Below, in pieces: positions 52,853 through 63,246 of a stretch of 64,000 nucleotides of DNA. This DNA is from Nothopassalora personata (taxonomy: Eukaryota; Ascomycota; Dothideomycetes; Mycosphaerellales; Mycosphaerellaceae): contig CM066288.1 of NCBI GenBank assembly GCA_033816765.1, positions 310,001 through 374,000 on the forward strand, in the 5' to 3' direction. Position numbers and translations under genes: made by a program. The notes beneath the pieces were generated by a model. The model was not told where the DNA came from. It was given only the letters and a program-made list of their open reading frames with translations, and did no database searches. The number at the start of each line of letters is the position of its first letter. Position 1 is the first letter of the stretch.

Positions 52853-53482
52853 TCAACCCTTCCTCTTCTTCATCACAGGCTGCACACTCCCCCTCGCATT
52901 CAGCAGCGCCCTCTGTCTCCTCTCCTCAATCAACTTTTGCTTCCCACTCGCCTCAATCTTCGGCTCCCTGTCCTTGCGCTTCCTCTTCTTCGCGATCCTG
53001 CTTCCAGCCACTTTGTCCGCTGGAAGCATCCCACGCTTGACCTGCGCAGCTCTTCCAGCCTCGATCACACCAGTACCCTGGACCTGTGTTCGAAGCTCCT
53101 TCATGCTGACACCCATCTCGTCGCGGAGTGCTTTCTTCTCCTTTTGACTTAGTTTGTCCCAGGATATCTTTACCGGTGCGGATTTGGCGGCGGGTTTGGA
53201 TTTGAGGAGTTCTGTTGGTAACAAGGGCGCGCTACGAACGTCCTCTGCATGGCTTTCGTCCTCTGAGGCAGTATGGAATTCTTCTTCGTCTAGGTCATCG
53301 GCTGCTATGGGTGCAGCATCTTCTTCGTCCTCGCTCTCATCTGTGTGAAATTCCTCCTCGACGTCGTGCAGCGCGAGAGCTTGGCCGCGCAATCCTGAGT
53401 CTTCCTCGACATCGGGCTCTACTGCCTTCTTCACTGGCTTGGCCTTTTTGGCGACAGGCGCCTTGTGTTGTCGGATAGCCAT
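52853..53482 (-). CDS. Basic/acidic nuclear protein of unknown function
   Basis: 209 residues from ATG at 53482 (MAIRQHKAPV). The N-terminal half is acidic with two EEEFHT repeats. The C-terminal half is strongly basic (KLSQKEKKALRDEMG, IAKKRKRKDREPK, QKLIEERRQRALL, ending MKKRKG), as in ribosome biogenesis factors. The frame stays open upstream to an ATG at 53830 (325 codons) and that part also looks protein-like, so a longer product is possible. Nucleolar location is inferred. Convergent with MHF2, about 150 bp apart. Confidence 0.65.
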   Translation of the reverse strand: MAIRQHKAPVAKKAKPVKKAVEPDVEEDSGLRGQALALHDVEEEFHTDESEDEEDAAPIAADDLDEEEFHTASEDESHAEDVRSAPLLPTELLKSKPAAKSAPVKISWDKLSQKEKKALRDEMGVSMKELRTQVQGTGVIEAGRAAQVKRGMLPADKVAGSRIAKKRKRKDREPKIEASGKQKLIEERRQRALLNARGSVQPVMKKRKG

Positions 53483-53876
53483 GTTATGTCTACAGCACGA
53501 GAGAAATGCGAGTGCGAAGCAATGTGATGGGTCTCTGGGCCTGAGAACATGAGACAACGATGACTTGACTGCGCCTGACGCAGGATCAGGCAGCACCTTT
53601 CGAACGGTACGTTGTCCTTTCGCTACCTCCATTTCATATTTACCGTACATTCTTCGAGTCGGCCATTCCTCAAAGGCGAGTGGCCTTTCGTACGAAGGCC
53701 ACTTATCCTTGCCGGTAATGTGAACCGGCCATTCTCGAGCAGCGATGCGCTCATTCCTGGCTGCAGCTCTCAGTTTGGTGTCGACCTTGGCTCTACCAAT
53801 TCCTCGTAGTTCTAGAGCCATGAGCACCACTACCGATTTCCAAGTGCTTGAGTATAGTAAGAAAACCCACTCCTAG
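53483..53876. other. Region between two divergent genes, with an open in-frame extension
   Basis: The minus strand is open from 53830 down to 53482 in frame with the basic protein gene. It probably also holds the promoter or first exon of the plus-strand membrane protein gene, but I could not place that exon. Confidence 0.4.
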
Positions 53877-55895
53877 GCTACAGCTCTGCATGTGCTTATG
53901 CTAGTGCCACAGACGTCGACAATGGCTTCACGAAATTCCAGGCACCTCTTGGCAAGGATGACGAAGCGCTGGTGAGTAGAGTTATCCGCGTCCAGCAACA
54001 TCCTTGGTGCCTTTCCGTCCCTTCACGACCCTCTCATCTCGTCCTACAGCCTCGGTTTCACTTCTTGGCATGATCCTTCCATCGAACGCTTCCCTACGCG
54101 TTGCTGACCTGTCGTGCCTCAGGTCTTCGATCTGCAAGTCAGACCGACGTCAGACGTTTTTTCGTCGAACATCACTATCAATTCTCAGCCGCTCAACATT
54201 ACTTGGACCACTTCAGAGCACACCAAGCAGTTGCTCGCCCGACGCACATCACAGTCACTTTCTGTACCGGACAGGCTAGGCTTTCCCCGTCTCGTCCATA
54301 TCCTCATCGCCGGTGATATTGCCGCTACTCCGGGACTTTCCACTGCCTACAAAAATGTACAGAACATTAACCTCACCATTGACTCAGTAGACGGCGTCGC
54401 CTCAGGGTTAGGTTTCAGCGTCGTTACGAATCCTACGGCCCCGCGCCGGCTGGTCAAGCTCACCACACTACACGACGGTGACACGATCAACTTTGAGCAG
54501 TACAATAAGTCCTTCATGGTCGACAAGTGGGACTCAGATGCTTCCGCTGGCGACACTTTCACACAGCACAGCAATGACAGCCAGGAGCCACTGGATATCG
54601 AGGCCGAGCTGGAGAATCTGCTTCTGCTGGAGCTCGAAGCTGGAGAACTTCATACGGCGATAGCAAACAAGAAAGAGGCCATAGCCAAGTGCCTCAAGGA
54701 TCATCGGGATCAGGTGACTCTTCGACATCTTCTGCAGCAGTGTGATGGCCTCGTGTGTGCTGCAAAAGTCATCGCCCAGCGCATGTGCGATAAAGTTGGC
54801 ATACTGACTGTACCCAAAGTCGGCTATGCCAAAGTGCAAACCTCAAGTTCGCAGAGACTCATCGATCTCGATGATGATAGTAACAAGAACGTTGCGGGAC
54901 CGAAAATCGCTATCGCAGCAACTTACACAAACACTACCAGAACCGCTAGTCTTTCATCGGCTGCCATTCAGCCTCTACAGGTTGTCTACCCGCAGCATGC
55001 ACTGGTGAAGGCCCTGGGCGTTGTGGCAGGACTTCTTGGCTTGAGTGCCTTGTTCTCCTTCATTCGGCGAAAATGCATGTCGATGCGAAAGCGGGTGGAG
55101 CGGGAAGCCGACAGGGAAGAGCGAAGGAACGCACGAGCCTACCGCCGGGCAGCACGCAGAGCAGAGATGAAGCGACGATGGGAAGCCTTCGTGAAGGCAC
55201 TGAATTGCTTCAAAGGAGAAGAAGAGCCCGCGATAAAGGACTACGAGGAGAAACGCGCTCTCATCCTCCAAGACGCCTTGCTCGAGCAAGAAGCAGGGGA
55301 TGCGGAGAAAGGTCAAATCATGGATGCAGAAATCCGCGAGCTGAGGCATGCCCACGAGATCGTCGCAAGTCTGGTACGAGTTGATGAGACCCTCGTTGGC
55401 CTCGCCATACCCATGAACGATCCGCCTCCGCCGCTGCTGCCGCTGCCATGCACTCCTGTGTCCCGATCACGAGCCAGTACAATGACCTTACCCTCATACT
55501 ACTCCGAAAGCCTCCCAGATTACACGTCTCGATACCAACGAACAGAAGCCGGAAGCCACGCAAGCACCTGCAGCAGCGTTCGGAGCAACAGCGTCGTGCT
55601 CAGCTCTCGAGCGAACAGCGTCATCGTCGATGGCCTGCTATATACACCGAATACCTCAGAAGACGGCACCTTCACAGGTCACACCATGCGTTTTTTCAGC
55701 CCTGAAAGTCTCACCGGCAGGAGTAGCAACGGCAGCCGAATCTCAAGATTCACACCAACGAGCAGTATCATCGAGATGTCGCCGCGAGCCAGCGAGGAGA
55801 CCTTGCGATTCAGCTGGCGACGTTCTGGTGATACCATAGGCCAATACCGACGTTCATGCGATACCAGGCGCTCTTGGGACACCAACGATTTGTAG
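53877..55895 (+). CDS. Single-pass membrane protein, N-terminus unresolved
   Basis: The main exon 54123-55895 joins upstream to an exon ending at 53971 (GFTKFQAPLGKDDEAL) over an intron with donor GTGAGTAG, branch GCTGACC and acceptor CCTCAG. Where translation starts is unclear; an acceptor at 53876 suggests another exon upstream, probably with a signal peptide. The outer part has N-glycosylation sites (NIT, NLT) and a Glu/Leu-rich helix. One TM segment, ALGVVAGLLGLSALFSFI, is followed by a basic Arg-rich stretch and a Ser-rich cytoplasmic tail. I know similar fungal proteins only as hypothetical. Confidence 0.7.
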
Positions 55896-56659
55896 ATATA
55901 TCGCAGGCTGGTAATAAAGCCCCTTCTGTTTCGCTCCTTTGACGTTGTGGATGTAAAGATGAAGTTCACGATGGCTGCGCAGCCACTTTCTCATATGTTA
56001 AGTTAGGCTTCTGCGATGTCATGGTAGCTCCAGGGCTAAGTACCATGCCTTCGGGCTCATCGCTACCGGACGCGTGAGTGTTGGTGTGACATGTTGCGGT
56101 CGGATCCCGCCGAAAACATCCGCGGCAAGAAGTCCGACCTCTGCTCGTCTTCACCTGAGACCTCACACGGATGACATGACATAACACTCTCTTATGTCAC
56201 GGCCACAGCCGACATCTCCTGACAAATTGACAGAGCAGTCCTGCTATGGAAGACGCTTACTAAAACACCTTCCATAAACACTCACCAGGCCTACGGCTCT
56301 ACACGACTTCGTGATGACCATCCCTGTCAAGGCATCATGTCTCGCCCTCCGGCCTAGGAACAGGAAACGATCACTCATCTCACACACGTTGCTAAGCACT
56401 CCGACATATCCCTAGGCAACGCATCTGTCTGCGGCATCGTTGCGGCGCAGTGCATCCATGTCTTCCACATGCAATGACAGGTGGGAGGCAAGGGTCGTAT
56501 ATATTGTAGGTACTCTACTCTTGCACATCTCCTTGGCATATCATCCAACATCACAACATCAAAGCACACTCAAACCTCACGGCAAAGCATACTTGCAAAG
56601 GCACCTGCAGAAGCTGCAGCAACTTCGAGAAGGCAAACGATCTCTTCCACAACTTCAAA
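55896..56659. other. Intergenic region
   Basis: About 760 bp upstream of the small membrane protein gene. No convincing coding sequence or repeat. Confidence 0.5.
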
Positions 56660-57008
56660 ATGAGCACCATCAAACCTACAGCAGCCGCTGCGGCAACAAC
56701 TATCGAACCTGTAAGCCCACACTCTCCCGATCTGTTGTGGTACCTTTTCTAACGTCCGACAGCCTGCCGCTTGGAAAGGCCTTCGAGCTGTCAGAGATAT
56801 GTTCAAAGAAGAACATCCCTTCACACGAAAGCCCATATCACAAAAACCTCATCCGGTGGCTTGGAAGTTCTACCAAGCAAAGTTCGGCAGAACAGCGACG
56901 TTCTACACAGCAGGTATGGTGCTTTTCTTAGGCTGGCCGTTTGCCATGAAGGCGTTGATCAACTACAACAATGGCGTGTATGATAAGCCAACGAAGACGA
57001 GGCGGTAG
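56660..57008 (+). CDS. Small membrane protein, 98 residues
   Basis: Two exons, 56660-56710 and 56763-57008 (52-nt intron, donor GTAAGC), give 98 residues. The ATG has a good purine context (AAAATGAGC). An Ala/Thr-rich start is followed by a basic segment (VAWKFYQAKFGRTATFY), one hydrophobic helix AGMVLFLGWPFAMKALI and a short polar tail. Size and shape are those of small mitochondrial inner-membrane subunits, but I cannot name it; a respiratory-complex accessory subunit is a guess. Confidence 0.65.
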
Positions 57009-57307
57009 AGGGGCAAAAATCGCATTGGTATGGCGTTTGGGAGCACCGGTATGAGCCTTGGGTTGCATGGGCTATCGAAGATTCATGGGCATTTCTCGAA
57101 AGCATGGCGTTGTGGCTCCTTGCTGCAGCTGATATCTTTAGTTCAATTGTACATATGTATACACACTATCGCGGATGGAGTGCCGGAGCATGCTAGTCAG
57201 ACCAAGGTTGACCAAGCACACAGTGGCATTATCTGTGCATGTATATATGTATTTATCCCCTCGGCCTTCACCGATCACTTCTTACAGATACTCGTCACAG
57301 AGCTTCG

Positions 57308-57745
57308 ATGGGAATCAAGAGAGAGCTGGCCCATACAGAAGAGCCTTTGAACCGAGAAGAATATCAAAACAAAACCGACCCAGCGAGAAGAGTTCTACAA
57401 CTCCGAGATGAAGACCAGACAGGACCGACCATACCATCAGGACCTCCAAGGTCCCTGCCCATCAGTTCTGAGGGTTGCATCTGGCGTGTCGTATCCCATC
57501 CCAGGGACAGGATTATGCACTATCAGGACCCTTGGCTGAAGGTCTAGGCCGCGATCGTGAAAGCATTTCTCACCCCAGACTCTGCCATTGAAGAAGCCTA
57601 CAGATTCCGAGTCCAACCTCCAGAGACAGTACGGCGATTCAAAGATCATAGATTATATGCAAGGGCCGCATGGTATACAGACTACTACGACCTTGAATTC
57701 AACCATCGAGCCCAGATGAGAGGTTTGATTGAAGAAAACCTCTGA
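57308..57745 (+). other. 146-codon frame interrupted by one in-frame TAG
   Basis: ATG GGA ATC at 57308 opens a frame of 79 codons that stops at TAG 57545-57547 and then continues in the same frame for 65 more codons to TGA at 57745. Both halves look protein-like (EEPLNREEYQNKTDPARRV; AIEEAYRFRVQPPETVRRF). It could be a pseudogene, a gene with an unrecognised intron, a readthrough case or chance. No family is recognised. Confidence 0.3.
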
Positions 57746-58123
57746 TTGAGGGCAGAAGTGGACTTGTGTTGGCGTCTATAGGACGGAGGTACTTTGATTA
57801 TGGTTCTGGGATGCAGTGTCTAAGGTGAATTCTCATAGCTTGTCTAAGTTGTCGTCTTGTTCAGCTTCTCGCGTGATACTGCGTATGCCTCGAGAGCGAC
57901 AGGCAGATGATGGATAATTATCGAAGCAATCCGACCTAACAGAGCTGCTCGGTCGAGCAGAGGTCTGTCAGCAAAGAGAAAGACTTCAATGCCTTATTGC
58001 TCACAGATGTACATCTTGACGGGCATTGTGAGCTAACAGTGATGACTTTTGTCGGCATGCCTATAGCCGTGCACTGGCCGGTCTTTCAACTCCTCGCTTT
58101 TCATGTACCATTAACGACCTGTG
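57746..58123. other. Intergenic region
   Basis: Nothing recognisable. Confidence 0.4.
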
Positions 58124-58528
58124 ATGGGACTCAGCATACCCAACACATCGACCAACCTGCCTAAGTCCCATAGTAACCAGGATTATGTTCACGTCGTAAA
58201 GTACGAAACCGGTCAGGACCCTGTAAGGACACCTCCATGGTACAGGCCACATGACCACGCCATCACGAGAACGTTTCGCGAGCTCAAAGTGGTCATCGAA
58301 GAAGCGCGCAGAGTGTGGGCCCACCAAGCGCTGAGCACATTTGGCGATCCTATCGTCGTTGACGACCCGCGAGAGTCTTCCCACGCCACACCGAGCTCGT
58401 GTACTCCTTGCATCGCTGGCTTGAGTTCGAGATCGGCAAAAATGAAGCGCGCCCGTTTGAAGGGAGGTGGGCTCATGTTTGTATCTACAGAGCGGAGTTG
58501 CATTGCTTCAGAGACTGTACGCTTTTAG
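58124..58528 (+). CDS. Hypothetical protein, 134 residues
   Basis: An open frame from ATG at 58124 (MGLSIPNTST). It has a plausible helical middle (TFRELKVVIEEARRVWAHQAL) and a Ser/Lys-rich end, without known motif. The opposite strand is also open over part of the region, so coding status is uncertain. Confidence 0.3.
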   Translation: MGLSIPNTSTNLPKSHSNQDYVHVVKYETGQDPVRTPPWYRPHDHAITRTFRELKVVIEEARRVWAHQALSTFGDPIVVDDPRESSHATPSSCTPCIAGLSSRSAKMKRARLKGGGLMFVSTERSCIASETVRF

Positions 58529-58556
58529 TCGTCGAAGATACCGCACATCTTCAAAC

Positions 58557-59458
58557 TCATATCCCACAACCTCTCCTCATCTGCAGGTCGGTAGGCAGCT
58601 TCACTATGCCCAGGTCCGAATGCCGGTCCCCCTGGCACCGCCGGCCCAGCTTCGCCCAAATTTTCAAGATACACGCCGCCACGATGCAGCCAGTGATCAA
58701 GACGATGGTCCCGGGAAGGGCATTGACTAGACCTTGATCTTCGATAACCTCATTCGCAGTCGGCCTGGAGTCGCCAGGTCCTTGGAGATCGATATGACGT
58801 TGGTCGTACAGTCGTACTGGTGTCATGGTGGAATATACCGGTCTTTGAACGTGGCAGATCGAAACCAGTATGGGAGGTAGTCGTTGGTCTTTATGGTGAT
58901 CTCCTCAATGCTTGTGACTGCGGCAAAGTCGCTTAAACCCGAAACATGCGTTATTGCCGCCTCATCTTCACAAAGTCGCAGTTCAAACTTGCCATACCTG
59001 GCAATGGGAAATCGCACGGCAGGACGCCAGGTCAGCTTTCTGCAGTTATCAGCCTCCTCGCGTTCGCCCTTCCTTTCTCGGCCGACGCGGCTCAAGCGGT
59101 CGTATCGTGTTGCGGCTCTTGCAGCAGCAGCAGCAGACACATCCGGGTCGGCGTCTCTTACTCTGTGACGTTTGGCCCGCTGATGGATGCTGTGATTTAC
59201 AACATCGTGTACGCAGCGCCAAAGGCGGTTGCTGAGTGCACATCTTACCCCTACTGACTCATACTGGCTGAGAACCATTGTGCCGTGAGTTATGAACCGA
59301 ATAGCCAAGGCCTTACCCATGGGAATGGTCGGAGAAATCAAGGCCCATCCAAGCAGTATCTGCAAACAGCATAGGGAGTAACCGGGATGCATCTGCAAGG
59401 TGTTCAGTGTGCGTCTGTGCGTCGCTACTCGCATCGACTTACACGGCCGGAAATCCAA
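58557..59458 (-). other. Possible minus-strand gene with a hydrophobic segment
   Basis: Two minus frames abut: 59458-58823 and 58826-58557, overlapping as ATGA. The second has a likely TM helix (ALPGTIVLITGCIVAACIL). The first contains hydrophobic segments near its start and a globular-looking end (GKFELRLCEDEAAITHVSG). They could be pieces of one intron-containing or frameshifted membrane protein gene. No family is recognised. Confidence 0.25.
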
Positions 59459-59904
59459 ATGTCAAATACATTCCTACTTTATGCCGTACGAATACGAGAA
59501 CATCGCTCTGCCTCTGGAGTGGGGCCCAGTGGGGGAGATAAGAGTTGCCGATCCGACCCCTGCTCTCTCGACATCACAAGCTGGCAAAACTCATGCTGCC
59601 CGGCGCCATGCAACCTGAACACATCCCACAGGGGCCACGAGTTGGAGTCTGCTTCTGGTCCCTGCATGATGCTCCTGCATGACTTGGCATCAAGGCGGTT
59701 TACTTGCATATATTGTGGGAAAGAAGGATATATGTCGACATCTGTCAACCGGCTACATTTTGTCCTTAGAGTCTACAAGTCCCACTATCTTGCCGCGACC
59801 CAATCGAGCAGCCAGCGGGCCACATCAAGAGACACATACAAGCTGATGAGCAAAACAAAACATATCACACAAGCATGCAGTACCAGCTACCAGCAGGGCT
59901 CCAT
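59459..59904. other. Intergenic region
   Basis: Upstream of the damaged glycosyltransferase. Short open frames only; no motif. Confidence 0.4.
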
Positions 59905-61084
59905 ATGATCCCGGGTTACTTGCTCGACCAACGACCAGATGCGGAAGTGGATGTCTAACTAATAAATCCGCCCGCCATCAACGATGAAAAGAATATCTGG
60001 TTTTTCTGGCATGAAGGCTTCGAGAAGATGCACCCATACACGAAACGCAATGTTCGAGCATGGCATCGAAGACTCGCCCCTCAAGGCTGGGTAGTCCCCA
60101 TTGCGACTCGAGTGCTGGGCTCAGCCCTGAACATCGACCGATACCTAGATACGCAAGACGCCGAAACATTCCCTGAATCTTTCATCAACGGCACGATCGG
60201 TGGAGACCACGCACCTCAACATACCTCCGACCTCGTACGCTTTCCCTTATTGCTGACGTACGGGGGCGTATACGCGGACGTAGGTCTGCTTCAAATCGGA
60301 GACCTTAATCGCCTCTGGCAGGAGATCCTGCCTCTCTCCATACGAGGTCCTGACCTACAATTGTGGAGGACCAGAGGACCGCGCACCTACCAACTACTTC
60401 CTATGCTCGAAGCGCAAGAATGCTTTCTTCACTCGCTGCCACAAGCTCCTGATGAAAGTCTGGGAGGGCAAAGCTAGTACTGAAGGCACGCATGCTCATC
60501 CGCTCCTGAAGGGCCTGAAGCTACAGGGTGCTGATGCAAACTTTACGTTCCAAGAAGGCGATGAAGTATACGACGGCGACGAGGTGAGCAGAATGCTTAC
60601 AGATTACATTGGACAAGGCCAAGTCATGACAATGGTGCTGGGACTGGTGGATAATGAGGCCGCCTGGAATGGTCCAGAGTACTCCGCGAAACATTTCTAC
60701 GCGATCGATTACATGAAAGGCAGTCAGCTCATCAATGACCTTACGGCGTGGAACGGATGGGAGGCGTTTAAGCTCATGTCGCTATCGTCGCCTCAACAGG
60801 GTGAAGAAGAGAGCAAGGATCAGGAGAAGGCAAGGAACATTGTCGAGTCTTGTCTGCGAGAAAGCTTCGCCTTCAAATTGGCACACGGGATGATCATAAG
60901 AGTTCTTGGCCAGACGCTTGGATCGCTGTGGCTGAAGAACGACGGCTCTGACATTGTGCCTGGGACCTATGCAGCTTGGTTGCGACACGGCGTGGTATAC
61001 TGGAACCAGGATGATCTACCAGCGAGGCAACAATGGAAGGTCATAGCGCCGTACAAGACGGGCCCGCTGCTGAGGGAGGAATAA
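59905..61084 (+). pseudogene. Capsule-type glycosyltransferase (Caps_synth-like), inactivated
   Basis: From ATG 59905 the reading is MIPGYLLDQRPDAEVDV, then an in-frame TAA at 59956-59958, then the family core NIWFFWHEGFEKMHPYTKRN, RAWHRRLAPQGW, GGDHAPQHTSDLVRFPLLL and YGGVYADVG, up to DLNRLWQE. Near 60335-60345 the coding frame shifts; from there the family sequence (PYEVLTYNCGG, TNYFLCSKRKN, KVWEGKASTEGTH) is read in another frame to the stop at 61082-61084. One nonsense codon and one frameshift make it a recent pseudogene, since the rest is well preserved. Relatives are GT32-like enzymes related to capsular polysaccharide synthesis proteins, with unknown products in fungi. Composition shows no RIP. 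Confidence 0.82.
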
Positions 61085-61154
61085 GCTGGTTGCCTCAGAG
61101 ATAGCATTGAGGACTATGCTCGTACCTGCCCATGGCATCTGTTCCCGAATGCAA

Positions 61155-62774
61155 TCATAACTTCGAGCTCTCGCCGAATGAGAAAAGGTTCCGCCCACTC
61201 GAATCCGTCCTTACCTTTCCACTTCGCAAGATGGGCTCCACTTCCCAGCTGCACAACTCCTGCAGTGTACGGTCATCTGCATGGTTTGCGAGGAATCGTT
61301 GTCCAGTCCTTAAGCGGCCGACGACATGACCCATCGACGCTTTACCATCTCGGCCGTACTCTACAGTGTAAGTCTGCGAAACATGTCAGTTGACTGGTGG
61401 TTCAAGGCAGGCTAAGTTTCGTAATCCACACACCTCAACAACTGCATCACCCTCGGCCTGCTCCGCGATTGGCGGCACATGCACATCAGTGACGAGCTTC
61501 GGCAACGGCGCCTGATCAGGATATGGCAATCCATCGCTTCTAGGCGATCTAGACAGCAGCACGACATGTTGACACGTCACACACCCGCCATTCGCCAGAA
61601 TCAAACCAGTCTTCCCGCTTCCTGTTCTCAGCTGGCGGACCATCTCAGAAATGGCATGCATAGAGTAACTGTTTCCAGCTCCACCGAAAGATGTCAGCCC
61701 TCCCAGTAGCGTAATGGGCTTCTTGCCACCTGTTGTGGGAAGACCCAGATGCCGACAAGCTAGCTTTGGGACGATCGGGAAGCATGAGTAGAAGTCATAG
61801 AGGTCAATATCGTCTTGGTGTACCGACGACACCTCCAAAGCAGCGTCCAGAGATCGAACCATGGAGGGACTCCACCAGAATGTCGGCCGTAACCAGAAAT
61901 CGCTACTGTCGGATGTGCCAGCGCCGCCGAGAGGATAGACGAGCTTTTCAGAGGCAATACCAAGTTCTCGTGCATGTTGTGCCGTTGTTACAATGCATGC
62001 TGCTGCGCAGTTGACGGTGTTGAAGGCATTCATAAGAAGTGGATAGGGATGACAGATCATTCTGTTCTTCTTCGAGACTGTTGCGATGCTCTCTGCAGTC
62101 TCTGCTGGAGAACCGTAGTTCCAGGCATACTGTTGCTGCTCTGCTACTTTGGCGAACTCGGCGTACATTTGTGTTGATTCCGCGTGGTTATCTTTGATTG
62201 ATTGTCCACGGTGTGCACGGAAACTGTTCTCGTAGAGCGGGTAAAGCTGTATTGGGCTGCCGATAAAATGTCGCTCTCCAAGACTTGGCTCGAGCTTCCT
62301 GGTCGTCGGTGAGAAGACTGAGTTCACATCTTCGGTCGGTGCTGTCCAGCCAGGTGGTGGCATCTTCTTTGCTGCGGCACAAGCCGTGAGTGATGCTAGT
62401 GCTTCGCCGCCCGTAATGACGGCCACATTGCACTCGCCCTTTGATGTCCGTCTTGCGACATCGTCGAGAAGCTTTGCAGGTTGATTGCCTCCATGGTCGC
62501 TATACTGTGCGTGTACTGGCTTGAATCCTAGTCTGTCGGCAATGAGGTTTGGATAGTCACAAGGCCAGGTCCACGATTTTACAACGTCAATGCTATCGAT
62601 TGACGATATTAGTCCAGCGAGGGCAGATGCCTTCAGTCCAGTATCTTTGATGGCTTCCTGGACGGCCGATATCATGAGCTGAGCTGGTTCAATGGCATCT
62701 TCGACCTTCTTCGATCTGTTCACGAAATCTCCAACACCGATGATGACGGGCGTTCTCGGTGATGATCGAGACAT
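61155..62774 (-). CDS. Thiolase-like enzyme with peroxisomal PTS1 (SKL)
   Basis: Two exons, 62774-61434 and 61373-61155 (60-nt intron, donor GTGTGT), give 519 residues. The thiolase fold is recognisable from PVIIGVGDFVNRS at the start, through LYDFYSCFPIV and LLGGLTSFGGAGN, to LANGGCVTCQHVVLL. The last exon is the extra C-terminal domain of SCPx-type thiolase-like proteins (TYTVEYGRDGKASMGHVVGR). Where classical thiolases have the nucleophilic Cys loop I see HGGNQP, so standard thiolysis chemistry is doubtful, as in other members of this group. The spliced protein ends SSKL, a canonical PTS1. Retaining the intron would end the protein early and lose the signal. Acyl-CoA metabolism in peroxisomes is the likely setting. 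Confidence 0.9.
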
Positions 62775-63246
62775 GTCAGCTGTTCAAGTGAGTCTTCAAT
62801 TGAAGCAAGACATTCTCAAAACATGAAGTCCGTGGCGTAAACGTGAGATATTCCTCCGCTGGAAGTCTTGAAGCTGAAGTGAGAGCGGAGAACGAACCGT
62901 GAGCCTCGGCGTAGGCGAGTCGCACCTGCCGGGAGATCCGCGGCTATCAATAATGTGTCTGTCCTGTTCGTTCACATGACCGAGTTTTTGGGTATGATGA
63001 CAACAATGATAGCAAGTAAAGGTCCTTGGCAGCCTCCGCCTAAAACGAAACGCCCTCAGACAGAGTCACGGATATTCGGGTCGACTCTCCTTCAGCTTCA
63101 GCAAGGGAGACGTGGATCAGCATGAGACAATCTTCGCAAGTGCATATATGCTGGTCCACACTACATATGGCGAGAGGATCAAAGGTCACAGACAACAGGA
63201 AAATGGCCCGAAGTGCCACTGCTGCAATGCCACTGTATGGCTTACT
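62775..63246. other. Intergenic region, thiolase-like gene promoter
   Basis: About 470 bp between the thiolase-like start codon and the SDR stop. No coding sequence recognised. Confidence 0.5.
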
